Assembly (NCBI GenBank): GCA_951799405.1
Contig: OX637356.1
Coordinates: 14,097,229 to 14,161,228 of the forward strand
Source of the DNA: Agapetus fuscipes
Lineage: Eukaryota; Arthropoda; Insecta; Trichoptera; Glossosomatidae
Direction: 5' to 3'
DNA: 64,000 nucleotides
Shown here: positions 7,907 through 16,812 of the stretch, piece by piece
Layout: every line of letters starts with the position of its first letter
Numbering within the stretch: position 1 is the stretch's first letter
Notes under the pieces: generated by a model
Databases searched by the model: none
What the model saw: the letters and a program-made list of their open reading frames with translations, nothing else
What the model was told of the DNA's origin: nothing
Made by a program: the position numbers and the translations under genes

Positions 7907-10156
7907 CTAAAAATCACCATTGCAGATTAGCCGCCACTTCTTCCTGTCCTTGCACACTTCTTTCATTTCATCCAGAGTCATAACCTTTTTCATGCAAGTC
8001 CTCCTTTTATTATGACTCTGGATATCCCATTCATTCGCTATTTCAGAAATTTGATCCATCCATACTTTTCTCGGTCTTCCTCTACCACGACATCCATCTA
8101 TTTTAGCAACATATACTTTCTTCGTCAATCTTTCATCACTCATTCTCTCCATATGCCCGAACCATCTTAACATACTTCTTTTAATCTTCACTTTCACACT
8201 TTCCCTTACACCACATTCTTCTCTTACAAAATCATTCCTCACTCTGTCACTTCGTTTTTTCCCAATCATACTTCTTAGATAGTCCATTTCTACTGTATGG
8301 ACTTTACTAATTTCCCTTTCACTCACCGTCCAGGCTTCACTTCCATACATCAAGGTTGGCACTAGTATACCACCGTGCACCGCCAATCTAACATTTTTTG
8401 AGAGATTCTGGTTCCTGGCGATGCTAGCGGTAGCACCCAGTACGCACCTGCCTTTCATTATTCTTCTTTCAAATTCACCGGTCATTCTTCCATCTTTTTC
8501 AAACTTACTTCCCAGGTATACAAACTCATTTACGACATCAACATTCATTCCATTAATTTTAAATTCATAATTCATACTTTCATCATCTCTTTCAAAAATC
8601 GATACTTTCGTCTTACTTGCATTCAACTTCAAATGGTTACCTTTCAAAGCTTCATTCAATCTAGAGAGCATTGTTTGCAATTCTACTGCTGAATCAGATA
8701 CAAGAACTGCATCATCTGCATACAGTAGAACACTCACTTTGCTCTCTCCTATCATCAATCCACAATCATTAAGTCGAGCATCTCTGACACACTTGTCCAT
8801 GACTATGTTAAATAGCCATGGACTCATCACACATCCTTGCCTCACACCCTTATAAACTTCAAACCACTCACTATACTCACCATCAATACGGACACATGCC
8901 TTACTATTTTCATAGTTTGCATGCACCGCACCTAGGAGAGCCCCATTCACTCCGTATGCTTTCAAAACATCCCATAACATACCTCTGTCTACTGAGTCAA
9001 AAGCCTTTTCCAGATCTACAAAGGCCGTGAACAGCTTCCGCCTCACCGACAATTGTTTTTCAACAAGTTGTCGTAGAGTAAAAATCTGATCAACACAGCC
9101 TCTACCGGCCATAAAGCCGGACTGTACATCGGAAATCCTTTCACTAGTAGTCAGAATCACATTTTTTATAATCACCTTACAGAAGACTTTTCCTGGTATA
9201 CTGAGTAGACTGATTGGTCTGAAGTTCTGACAGTCTTTTTTGTCCCCTTTACCTTTGTAAATGGGAACAATGACTGCCTTCCTCCAATCCATCGGTACTA
9301 CTCCTGCATTCACACAGAGCTTACATAATTCGTACATCCAATCTATCACACATTCACCTCCTGCTTTCAACATTTCACCATTTATACCATCAAACCCAGC
9401 AGACTTCCCATTCTTCAGACGTGAAATAGACACTTTCATTTCTTCTTTCATAATATTCAATTCATTCGCTTCATCTATCTGTTCATAAATTCTTCTTTCA
9501 CCCTGACCAAAAATTTCTTGAAAATAGTTCTTCCATCTCTTGCATACTTCTTCATTCTCCCATACCATCTCACCGGCAGCACTTTTGACTCCCGGAGTGG
9601 TCAATGCAGAAGATTTATTTCTATCCGCATTGATCCACCTCCAAAATTCCTTCTTACTGTCGGTGAAACTTTTGTTAATCCTTTCATCAATCTTTCTTTG
9701 TTCATTCATCTTGCTTTCATAAATTATATTCTTCGCCATTCTCTTAGCTATCTTATATTCCTCTTCTAGCTTTCTATCATTTCTATCATTCAACCAATTT
9801 TCGTAACACTTTTTCTTAACTTTCACAGCTTCCTTCACTCTATCATTCCACCAGGCATCTCCTTTCAATCTTCCACCTTTCGTTACCCCACATGCTTTTT
9901 TAGCGCATTCAGTCATTCCTTCTTTCAGATCTTTCCACATACTTTCAATATCTTTTCCACACACACTCTTCTCAAGTTCACTCACAATGAATGAATCTAA
10001 ATAATTAATTTTGATAAAATTTAGATTATTAATTTGAAAAATTATTGGTTCTTCGTTACTTAAAAAAAAAAAGTAATATTTAGAATATTTTAAAAAGCTA
10101 CTATCTGAGTCAGGAGTAAGAGTATATAATATGAAAACTAATGATAATAGAAACAA
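7907..10156 (-). CDS. LINE-A reverse transcriptase ORF, 5'-truncated
   Basis: Open for 749 codons. It encodes the C-terminal two thirds of a non-LTR retrotransposon ORF2-type protein, whose role is target-primed reverse transcription. Visible RT motifs are NFRPISLLSIPGKVF at residues 311-325, FVDLEKAFDSVDR at 379-391, GVRQGCVMSPWLFN at 437-450, catalytic YADD at 479-482, LNASKTKV at 511-518 and YLGSKF at 547-552. A C-terminal block with MYGSEAW (603-609), RWFGHMERM (664-672) and GRGRPRKVWMDQI (691-703) is conserved in all related copies here. The first 50 or so residues (hydrophobic, low-complexity) look like flanking DNA read in frame; element similarity starts near SELEKSVCGKD. No apurinic endonuclease domain is present, so the copy is 5'-truncated and cannot be autonomous. 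The clade (RTE/Vingi/I-like) is not settled. The unbroken frame suggests a fairly young insertion. Confidence 0.85.
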   Translation of the reverse strand: MFLLSLVFILYTLTPDSDSSFLKYSKYYFFFLSNEEPIIFQINNLNFIKINYLDSFIVSELEKSVCGKDIESMWKDLKEGMTECAKKACGVTKGGRLKGDAWWNDRVKEAVKVKKKCYENWLNDRNDRKLEEEYKIAKRMAKNIIYESKMNEQRKIDERINKSFTDSKKEFWRWINADRNKSSALTTPGVKSAAGEMVWENEEVCKRWKNYFQEIFGQGERRIYEQIDEANELNIMKEEMKVSISRLKNGKSAGFDGINGEMLKAGGECVIDWMYELCKLCVNAGVVPMDWRKAVIVPIYKGKGDKKDCQNFRPISLLSIPGKVFCKVIIKNVILTTSERISDVQSGFMAGRGCVDQIFTLRQLVEKQLSVRRKLFTAFVDLEKAFDSVDRGMLWDVLKAYGVNGALLGAVHANYENSKACVRIDGEYSEWFEVYKGVRQGCVMSPWLFNIVMDKCVRDARLNDCGLMIGESKVSVLLYADDAVLVSDSAVELQTMLSRLNEALKGNHLKLNASKTKVSIFERDDESMNYEFKINGMNVDVVNEFVYLGSKFEKDGRMTGEFERRIMKGRCVLGATASIARNQNLSKNVRLAVHGGILVPTLMYGSEAWTVSEREISKVHTVEMDYLRSMIGKKRSDRVRNDFVREECGVRESVKVKIKRSMLRWFGHMERMSDERLTKKVYVAKIDGCRGRGRPRKVWMDQISEIANEWDIQSHNKRRTCMKKVMTLDEMKEVCKDRKKWRLICNGDF

Positions 10157-10165
10157 AGCCTATTT

Positions 10166-10252
10166 AGTGCTGCAGCATCTAAAGATATCGCCAAGATGAT
10201 CGTCAATCTTTGATACAAGTGGCATTAAAAGAAGAACTTCGTGGATGCTAAA
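10166..10252 (+). pseudogene. LINE-K C-terminal fragment
   Basis: One frame reads YRQDDRQSLIQVALKEELRGC and stops. This resembles the last residues of arthropod LINE ORFs. A second copy is at 2575-2660. Confidence 0.4.
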
Positions 10253-10329
10253 AGTCGATGATATAATTTGTTATAATCAATTGACATCCTTGTATTTTTC
10301 TACACAACTTAAGTAATAATAATATAATA

Positions 10330-10622
10330 TTAGGATAATTAATTTGGTGAGCGCTGTTTTTGTGTGAATTACATCTCAAGAGCCCTCTGAAAGCTTGGTC
10401 GTCGGTGTAGAAAGCGCCAATTCTCAAGCAAGACCCAGTTGCTGTAAGGCTGGATGGACCTTTGGTGATCGGTCTTTGGTAAAGGTATATATATATTTTT
10501 CATCCAGCGAAGAACATATTTGAAGATATAAATGGTATATTTTTCTGCTCCGTCGGGATTCTAACATACAACTTTGTATTGACGAGTTAAAAGTGTTAAT
10601 AATCAGACTACGGATCGGTCAA
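10330..10622 (-). mobile_element. SINE1 with LINE-F-like tail
   Basis: A full-length minus-strand copy: tail AAATAAATCATC side at 10335, CTCTTGAGATGTAAT, body, and a degraded tRNA head ending GACCGATCCGTAGTCTG near 10600-10620. The B box is damaged (ATTCTAACA). Confidence 0.75.
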
Positions 10623-10793
10623 CCTAACCAATACAAATGGAACTTGAAATGATAAAGTTACAAAAATTACTGCAAGCATTGACATCTGTGTATCACTTTC
10701 AAACTAAAACAACCTAATGGAAATCAGTTATGAACAAATTATCCATACAAACAATTAGACATCGACACCTGTGGGACATAAATGCTAACTAAA

Positions 10794-11440
10794 ATAACCT
10801 CACGGATACCCGGAGCACATGAAATATGAGGAGGTAAATGAAAGATTTATTTCTAAGGAAATATCACAAGGTAACCTTTATTGTATTTCATTTCATTCAT
10901 GTTATCGATAGGTATAATGTTAAATCATGCAATTAAAAATCTGAAATAAATTTAGTAAATAATAACACAATATTTACAAATAATTGTAATAATAATGAGT
11001 GGTATTTGTAATGTTTTTTTTTAATAAAATATAAATTGTTACGATCATACTTGTGGTTTGTCGGAAGACGCTGGTTTGTTGACATTTTAACATCCAATTA
11101 GGTTCGACTTGAAATGACGTCACGGATACCAGGAGCTCATGAAATTGAAGAGGTAAATGACTGATTGAAATCTAACGATAAAAACACAAGGTATGTCTAC
11201 ATTGCATGAATTTTTACTAAAAAAACATCATAAAAACGCTTGTCCACCTATATAAAAAATTACAATATACTTCGGTAACTATAAACTGTTTATTTTAAAG
11301 GATAGAAGTAAAAACAAGCAGTATTTACTGTTGTTTTGAATTTACAAAATAAGCCGATACGATCATACTCTTGTACATGTTGATAGTTTATCCTAGGACG
11401 CTGTGACGTGTTTTGACAGTTGCATTGTTGTCAAAATATT
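10794..11440. repeat. Diverged tandem duplication, two units of about 320 bp
   Basis: CACGGATACCCGGAGC...GAGGAGGTAAATGA at 10801 recurs at 11121. Downstream ACGATCATACTTGTG at 11041 recurs at 11359. Order and spacing are conserved, so this is a head-to-tail duplication. There is no ORF in either unit. Confidence 0.6.
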
Positions 11441-12050
11441 GAGTTGGAAGTCGTTTTTGTTTAAACGATAATAAAACATAAATCGGGCCGGTTTTTAAAG
11501 TGAAAATAAGTGTAATATGTGTAGAAAACTTTTGTTAATCTTCTAACATTATCTTAAAGTTTTCCATCCAAAAATAAAGGCATTGTGTTTATTTAAAGTT
11601 TTTTTGAATTGACAATTGAAATCGATGCATTCACAAAAGTTCCAATTGCCGAGCTGCCGTAAAAACATTAAAATTGAATAACTGGGACGATGGATTATAA
11701 TGGTTGTTGGTTCAAAAGTGCAAAATAACATTTAAGAAGGTGTGGCTGAAGTATTTTTCGGTCATAACACTTGTATTAAAAATAAACATCAGAACTGGAA
11801 AACATGTCAAAACACTTTGGGATTAAAATCAAACCTGCTTGCAATTCAAATTATAGCCAGTTAAAACGTGGATGATTTCTTTGGTGAGCGTTATTTTACT
11901 CTAAAGTTCTTGAAAACTCTACTTGTGCTGTGACCAACAATATACGAATGCTGAAGACACCATCATTTTGGCCAAGAGTATACCAGACCTCCAAGAGCTA
12001 CTGAATAAGGTAGATAGCAAGATAATAATTAGACCCAACTATAAGTCGTC
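11441..12050. other. No recognised feature
   Basis: AT-rich. A short segment near 11875-11890 (TTTCTTTGGTGAGCG) resembles the SINE1 3' end, but nothing longer can be supported. Confidence 0.35.
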
Positions 12051-12051
12051 A

Positions 12052-12278
12052 CCTTAGTGCTTGGTCATCTTATCTCCAACAGAGATAATTACACGTGAGC
12101 AATGTTTGTATGCCTACTGGACCAATGTGTCTTATGAAAATTGGAAATTGATTTCAAAAACATTTAAAATTTATCTCACGTTATCGTGTTTTACGTATTT
12201 TTCTAAGCTCACATTGTGTAGAATGTGAATTTTTAGACAATTTCATTGAAAGTTTAAATTTTATTCAAATGATAGAAC
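12052..12278. mobile_element. MITE-1 copy
   Basis: Starts CACCTTAGTGCTTGGTCATCTTAT and includes GAGCAATGTTTGTATG, ATGTGTCTTATG and CACATTGTGTAGAATG. The right inverted end is degraded beyond recognition. Confidence 0.65.
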
Positions 12279-12284
12279 AAAAGG

Positions 12285-12855
12285 AGAGCTTGTATGAAAA
12301 AGGTTATGACTCTGGATGAAATGGAAGAAGTATGCAAGGACAGAAAGAAGTTGCGGCTAATCTGCAATGCTGATTTGTAATGTTGGTAATAAAAGAAGAG
12401 CTTGTATGAAGAAGGTTATGACTCTGGAGGAAATGAAAGAAGTATGCAAGGAGAGAAAGAAATGGCGGTTGATCTGTGATGTTGGCGGCTAGGGTTTGTT
12501 AAAGTGAAATTTGTTTTATGATTTAGTTTTTTATGTCCATGTATATATTGTTATTTATTGATTTAAAAAAATGTAATTTGTCATGTATGTTCCTTGACTT
12601 ATAGGTTGTTATGCGGCTGACCACCCATAATATAAAAAATTGGTTCACTTTGCCAATGTCACCCCTGTTTCAGGGAAGGACGGCAAGAGTTGCAAGGCTT
12701 ATGTTCATTTGAGATTGGGTTTTTATATTGTAGGTCCACATGCGGCATGTGTTAGCGCGAAATTATACATATCTGCTTGTGGGAATGCATTTAATATAAA
12801 TCTTAAATGATATATTTATCTTTGCAGCTTAGATTAGATTAGATTAGGTTTATTA
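12285..12855 (+). mobile_element. LINE-A 3' end with duplicated ORF terminus
   Basis: Two copies of the ORF end follow each other: 12287-12379 (ending CNADL then stop) and 12388-12492 (ending CDVGG and a TAG). Both contain a KKVMTL-E--EEVCK-type sequence. The standard 3' UTR then runs to an AGATTAGATTAGATTAGG end near 12848. The ORF is 5'-truncated and non-coding. The first copy was probably an older insertion hit by a second. Confidence 0.75.
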
Positions 12856-12954
12856 GTTTGCTACATTTTTTGCATAAGAATTTTTTTACTTTTTTGTATA
12901 GATTTCTTTTTAAGGTTTTGTTGTTGTTTTTTTATACTTAAATGTTATTTATCA

Positions 12955-13212
12955 CTCGTATTCCTTGACTTATAGGTTGGTATGAGGCTGACCACCCATA
13001 CTGTAAAAAAATGGTTCACTTTGCCAATGTCACCCCTGTTTCAGGGAATATCGGCAAGAGTTGCAGGGCTTATAATCATTTGTGATTTGAATTTTATTTG
13101 TAAGTACACAATCAGCATTTGTAAGCGCGAACTTCACGTGTTTGCTTGTGGGCATACATCTGAGAGCTTTGAATGAATATATCCTTGCAACTTAGATTAA
13201 AGATTATATATT
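12955..13212 (+). repeat. LINE-A tail
   Basis: Complete 3' UTR unit from TTCCTTGACTTATAGGTTGG to GCAACTTAGATTAAAGATTA. It is preceded by TTTTTATACTTAAATG, as at 14015 and 41505, so the copy extends slightly further upstream than most. Confidence 0.85.
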
Positions 13213-13289
13213 ATAGATAGATTCACTAACCAAGCACTAGAGGGGGCGGTATGTGTGCGTTTCTTGATAAAAATATAAACCACTGGCTT

Positions 13290-13345
13290 AAAACACGAGC
13301 GTTCTATTATTTCTACCAACTGAGCTATTGACCGGAACTGGAGTT
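13290..13345 (-). repeat. SINE2 head remnant
   Basis: TTTCTACCAACTGAGCTATTGACCGG is the minus-strand A-box end of SINE2. Nothing else of the element remains. Confidence 0.45.
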
Positions 13346-13655
13346 CAAAATTTAGGGGTTAGTGAAGTGTAGAAAGAACACAAAAGCGGTTGAAACATTT
13401 GACTCTTTTGTGGTGATAAAACCTAAAATAGAGTCGATTGTTTTTATGGGATATGTGTGAATAAATATGGTCTGCTTAGCGGATGGCCGTTTATATCTGA
13501 AGCGGCTACAGCAACAGGAAGCCGGGGCGATGGTTTTACTGCCTTTACCCTTTGGAAGTGTTCTCTTGCTTTTTTATATCATTGGCCATAACCGTTGCCA
13601 AAGTGGAGTCATGAGCTGGACTAGAGGTTCTCAATCTATGGACACCATAAATTGT
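13346..13655. other. No recognised feature
   Basis: Contains a GC-richer stretch (13470-13560) open in one plus frame for 93 codons. It has no recognisable motif. Confidence 0.3.
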
Positions 13656-13659
13656 TTTT

Positions 13660-13932
13660 ATAAGGACTCCTGTGCGAGAGGCTGCCCAATTCTTGAAAGT
13701 CTTTGGGGTATATGTCACCCTGGAAGAGTGCCGCGAGGTGTTGCTTGAATTAATGCTTCTGTCGTGAGGCGCTGCAAGAAAGTGGCGATTGATGGGTTAA
13801 ATTGAGAAGGGAACACAGATACTGGTAGATCATTCCATAAACGGGCAGTTTGGCAAAATAATGAGTCATGAAAGCTCTTCTTCTCCTAGTTTTGTTCTCA
13901 TAGTTATGAGAATTGAAAATTAACTGTTACTC
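13660..13932 (-). pseudogene. LINE-G C-terminus and 3' end
   Basis: Reverse-oriented relative of 4960-5228. It shares the CTGCCCGTTTATGGAATG, GTGTTCCCTTCTCAATTTA and CTCGCGGCACTCTTCCAGGG segments. The protein reading is broken. Confidence 0.6.
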
Positions 13933-14029
13933 TGTCGTTATTCCACTGTTGGTCTTTGTAGATTAACCTCCATTATTTTTTTTAAGGTTGTGATGTTTTT
14001 TTATACGCAAATGTTATTTTTTATTTGTA

Positions 14030-14127
14030 ATCCGTGACTTATAGGTTGGAATGAGGCTGACCTCCCATACTGTAAAAATTGATTCACTTTGCCAATGTCA
14101 CCCCTGTCTCAGGGAAGGGTAGCAAAT
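14030..14127 (+). repeat. LINE-A tail, 3'-truncated
   Basis: Starts at CGTGACTTATAGG and runs to CAGGGAAGGGTAGC, then breaks into the next LINE-A copy. That copy appears to have inserted into it. Confidence 0.7.
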
Positions 14128-14690
14128 ATATGAGTCAATAAATGACCGAGACAAGTATGGATGGATCAAATTGATGAAATAGTGAATGAATGGGCTATTC
14201 AGAGTCATAACAAAAAGAGAGAGTGCATGAAAAAGTTTATGACTCTGAATGAAATTAAAGAAGTATAAGTAAGGACCGAAAAAAAATGGCGGTTGATTTG
14301 CATCAATGGTGGTTAGGGCATTAATTTTAAGCTTAATATTAAGTTTTATTTACTTTTAATTTAAAATTGGAGTTATCGAAGGTATTTTTTAAGTATTTTA
14401 TGTAAATCAGTTTTAATTTGTTATGCTCCTTGACTGATAGGTTAATATGAGGCTGACCCCCCGCGCTGTAAAAATCGGTTCACTTTTGCCAATGCCTCTC
14501 CAGTTTCAGGGAAAGGCGGTAGGAGTTGCCAGGTTTATGTTCATGTGAGGTTTTGTTTATTTGAATGCACGCATGCAGAATGTCTAGGCGCGAACCTACA
14601 TACATGTGCCTGTCTGTGGGCATGCAATTTAATATGAGCCTTAAATGTTAACATATCTTTGGAACTTAAATTATAGATTATAAGTAGATG
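14128..14690 (+). mobile_element. LINE-A 3' end with ORF terminus
   Basis: 14130-14320 encodes RDKYGWIKLMK-like sequence aligning with RKVWMDQI...KKRECMKKFMTLNEIKEV. It has a frameshift near 14265 and a TAG after GGTGG. The 3' UTR follows to about 14685, diverged (CAATGCCTCTCCAGTTTCAGGG). Confidence 0.7.
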
Positions 14691-15147
14691 GAATGAATCC
14701 TCTGTCCTATGTAAAAATTATTCATCGCTTATAATAAGGGGTACCGACAGCTTTAAAGCTTGAGTAACACTGGGGTAGGATAGTATTTCTCCCGTTTGAT
14801 TGTTTGTTCGGGAGAGACCAGCTGACGACAGCTGTTCTAGAGGCCCACGATATACATCGTTAAAATGGTCGTTAACTTTCAAACAACAACTCTCGCTGCT
14901 AAGATAAATAAGTAAGAAGTAAACAGTGCCTGTTGGTGGTTTGCATTACGCACCATTTTGTTTTTTTTTTTCAAAAAAGATTGGTAATTTGTACCCCCAA
15001 TGCTTGTTTGGCTTATCTACCTTGATTCAAAGATGATATTTCAATGAGATTGACTTCAGAATTACATTCTACACAATCTGAGCTAAGAAAAAAACGTTAA
15101 AAAACGATAGTGGTTTTATAATCAATTTCCAGCATTCATAAGACTCT

Positions 15148-15447
15148 TGGACCGGTCCGTAGTCTAGTGGCTACACTTCGGACTCGTAAATGGAAGGTTG
15201 TGGATTCGAATCCCGGCAGAGCACAAAAATATACCATTTATATTTCCAAATGTGCTCTTCGCTGGGTTGGAAACATTTATAAAACCTTTACCAAAGACCG
15301 GTCACTGAAAGGTCCATCCAACCTTACAATAACTAAGTCTTGCATGAGAATTGGCGCTTTCTACAGCTCGCAGAGGGCTCTTGAGGTGTGATAAACACCA
15401 AAACAATCGCTCACCAAATAAATCATCTCAATATTATTGTTATTATT
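15148..15447 (+). mobile_element. SINE1 with LINE-F-like tail, best copy
   Basis: It has GACCGGTCCGTAGTCTAGTGG (A box), GGATTCGAATCCCGG (B box) and a body with CTCTTCGCTGGGTTG. The tail is CTCTTGAGGTGTGATAAACAC, then CGCTCACCAAATAAATCATC and ATT repeats. It is inserted in MITE-1. Pol III transcription is expected from the internal boxes. Confidence 0.8.
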
Positions 15448-15501
15448 GGTCCAGAACACATACAAACATTGCTCATGTGAAATTACCTCTGTTGGACATA
15501 A

Positions 15502-15756
15502 CGCTCCCTTAGTTCTTGTTTACCGTATACGCCTTTGAGAAAATTTGACATGAGCAATGTTTGCATGTGTACTGGACCAATGTGTCTTATGAAAACAAGA
15601 AATTTATTTAAAAAATAGTTAAAAGAACTCTCACATTATCGAGTTTTACGGGTTTTCTTAGCTCAGATTGTGTAGAATTTGATTCTTACGACAACTGCAT
15701 GAAAAAGTCATATTTGACAAGATTGGCGTGTACGGTAAACAAGAACTGGGGGAGCG
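15502..15756. mobile_element. MITE-1b inserted into MITE-1
   Basis: 255 bp with inverted ends CGCTCCCTTAGTTCTTGTTT / AAACAAGAACTGGGGGAGCG. ATAA flanks both sides (15498-15501, 15757-15760). The uninterrupted target GGACATAAGAC is seen in other MITE-1 copies. A second copy lies at 28045-28298. Confidence 0.8.
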
Positions 15757-15829
15757 ATAAGACAAATATGCACTAAAGAGATGAATTACTTTGTTACTCA
15801 ATCGACTTTCCGTCACTGGTCGAGGAAAC

Positions 15830-16108
15830 CTCAACTACATTTAAAATGAAACTTTTTTCGGCGTTTTTCCCTGAAGGGGTCGCATGTGGGGAGTGGAACC
15901 TTTTTATCTTTTCAGGTAATGGGGCCGGCCTTACGCCAACTGCTTCAGAAGAAATAAGAAATGAGGTACTAGCCCAGCTCCCGATTGGGCTGATACTCAT
16001 TTCGTGTGAATGTTGAGTAAACCATGCCGGTATGTTACATATTTTGGGAATAGAAATAAACACCGAAACGGGAAATTATTTCTAACGCCCTCGGTGGGAT
16101 TAAAGAGT
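15830..16108 (-). mobile_element. SINE2, head missing
   Basis: Minus-strand body with CCGAAACGGGAAAT, the CAGCTCCCGATTGGGCTG block and GGTCGCATGTGGGGAG. It stops at the tRNA-head junction (CCTCGGTGGGATTAAAG), where a short inverted piece of the same SINE (16108-16150) follows. Confidence 0.7.
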
Positions 16109-16609
16109 AAAAATAAAAAGGTTCCGCTCACCACATGCGAAACCTTTTGGGGACGAAACCGGTCGTACATTAGTAAATTGTACTCGCCCCGTAACCATGT
16201 ACAAATTGTTTTTTATTTTAATATTTTTAAAATGAAAGGTTACTAAGTGAATGCCTCATCAATAAATGATTTTATTATTATATTATTATTATTTTATTAT
16301 TAAGGTAGTCTAGGGCAAAAACATATTATTTATACCTGAAAGCAAGGCAGAAATCCAAGTGAATCACCCGGGGAGCAGAAAGAGGCGGGAAAGCTGTGAG
16401 ATATGACAGCTGTATCGGATTGCTTTACCGATAGCCGAACAAATGTATTTTATTACTTCGCAGGCAAACAAACCCACTTCCCGGCTTTGTTTATCGTACC
16501 TCTGCTTTCACCTCCGCATAGTATTTTTATGTAAGCATAAAATAATGCTTTCCGGCTTCTCCGATGCCGTGTAACTTAATTATAAATTTGTAATGCAATA
16601 TAAAAGAAG
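16108..16609. other. Inverted SINE2 scrap, then no recognised feature
   Basis: 16108-16150 repeats AAAAATAAAAAGGTTCCGCTCACCACATGCG from SINE2 in plus orientation. The rest holds a GC-moderate block (16340-16570) with no ORF or repeat partner. Confidence 0.35.
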
Positions 16610-16812
16610 CATTTTATTTATACGGTTACTCAGCCTTCACAAGAAATGAGTGGGGCTAGGAAACTCGCACTTCAACTGAAGGGTTCGCGTAAGGCCGGCA
16701 CCCGTACCTGTAAAAATAACAAAGGTTTGACCCGACACATGCGAAATCTTTCGGGAATTACGCAGCAAGAAGTTGGACTATGTGTGTAGCTTAGTTGCGT
16801 TGGCGTTTTGCG
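16610..16812 (+). repeat. SINE2 3' half
   Basis: CTCAGCCTTCACAAGAAATGAG, GTAAGGCCGGCACCC, CGACACATGCG and the GTGTGTAGCTTAGTTGCGTT end. The tRNA head is absent. Confidence 0.7.

Larger units (their letters stand above)
14997..15776. mobile_element. MITE-1 host copy with two nested insertions
   Basis: Left part 14997-15147 (CCCAATGCTTGTTTGGCTTAT to CATAAGACTC) and middle part 15448-15501 (TTGGTCCAGAACAC to GGACATAA) are collinear MITE-1. The right end 15757-15776 is ATAAGACAAATATGCACTAAAG. SINE1 (15148-15447) and MITE-1b (15502-15756) interrupt it. Confidence 0.75.

Noticed and set aside
12840..12856. Telomeric-type repeat from AGATT runs
   Set aside because: The AGATTAGATTAG tracts are at most a few units and always end LINE-A copies; they are 3' tails, and not TTAGG arrays.
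15148..15220. Functional tRNA gene
   Set aside because: SINE1 head: no matching 3' acceptor strand, followed by GAGCACAAAAATATACC in every copy.
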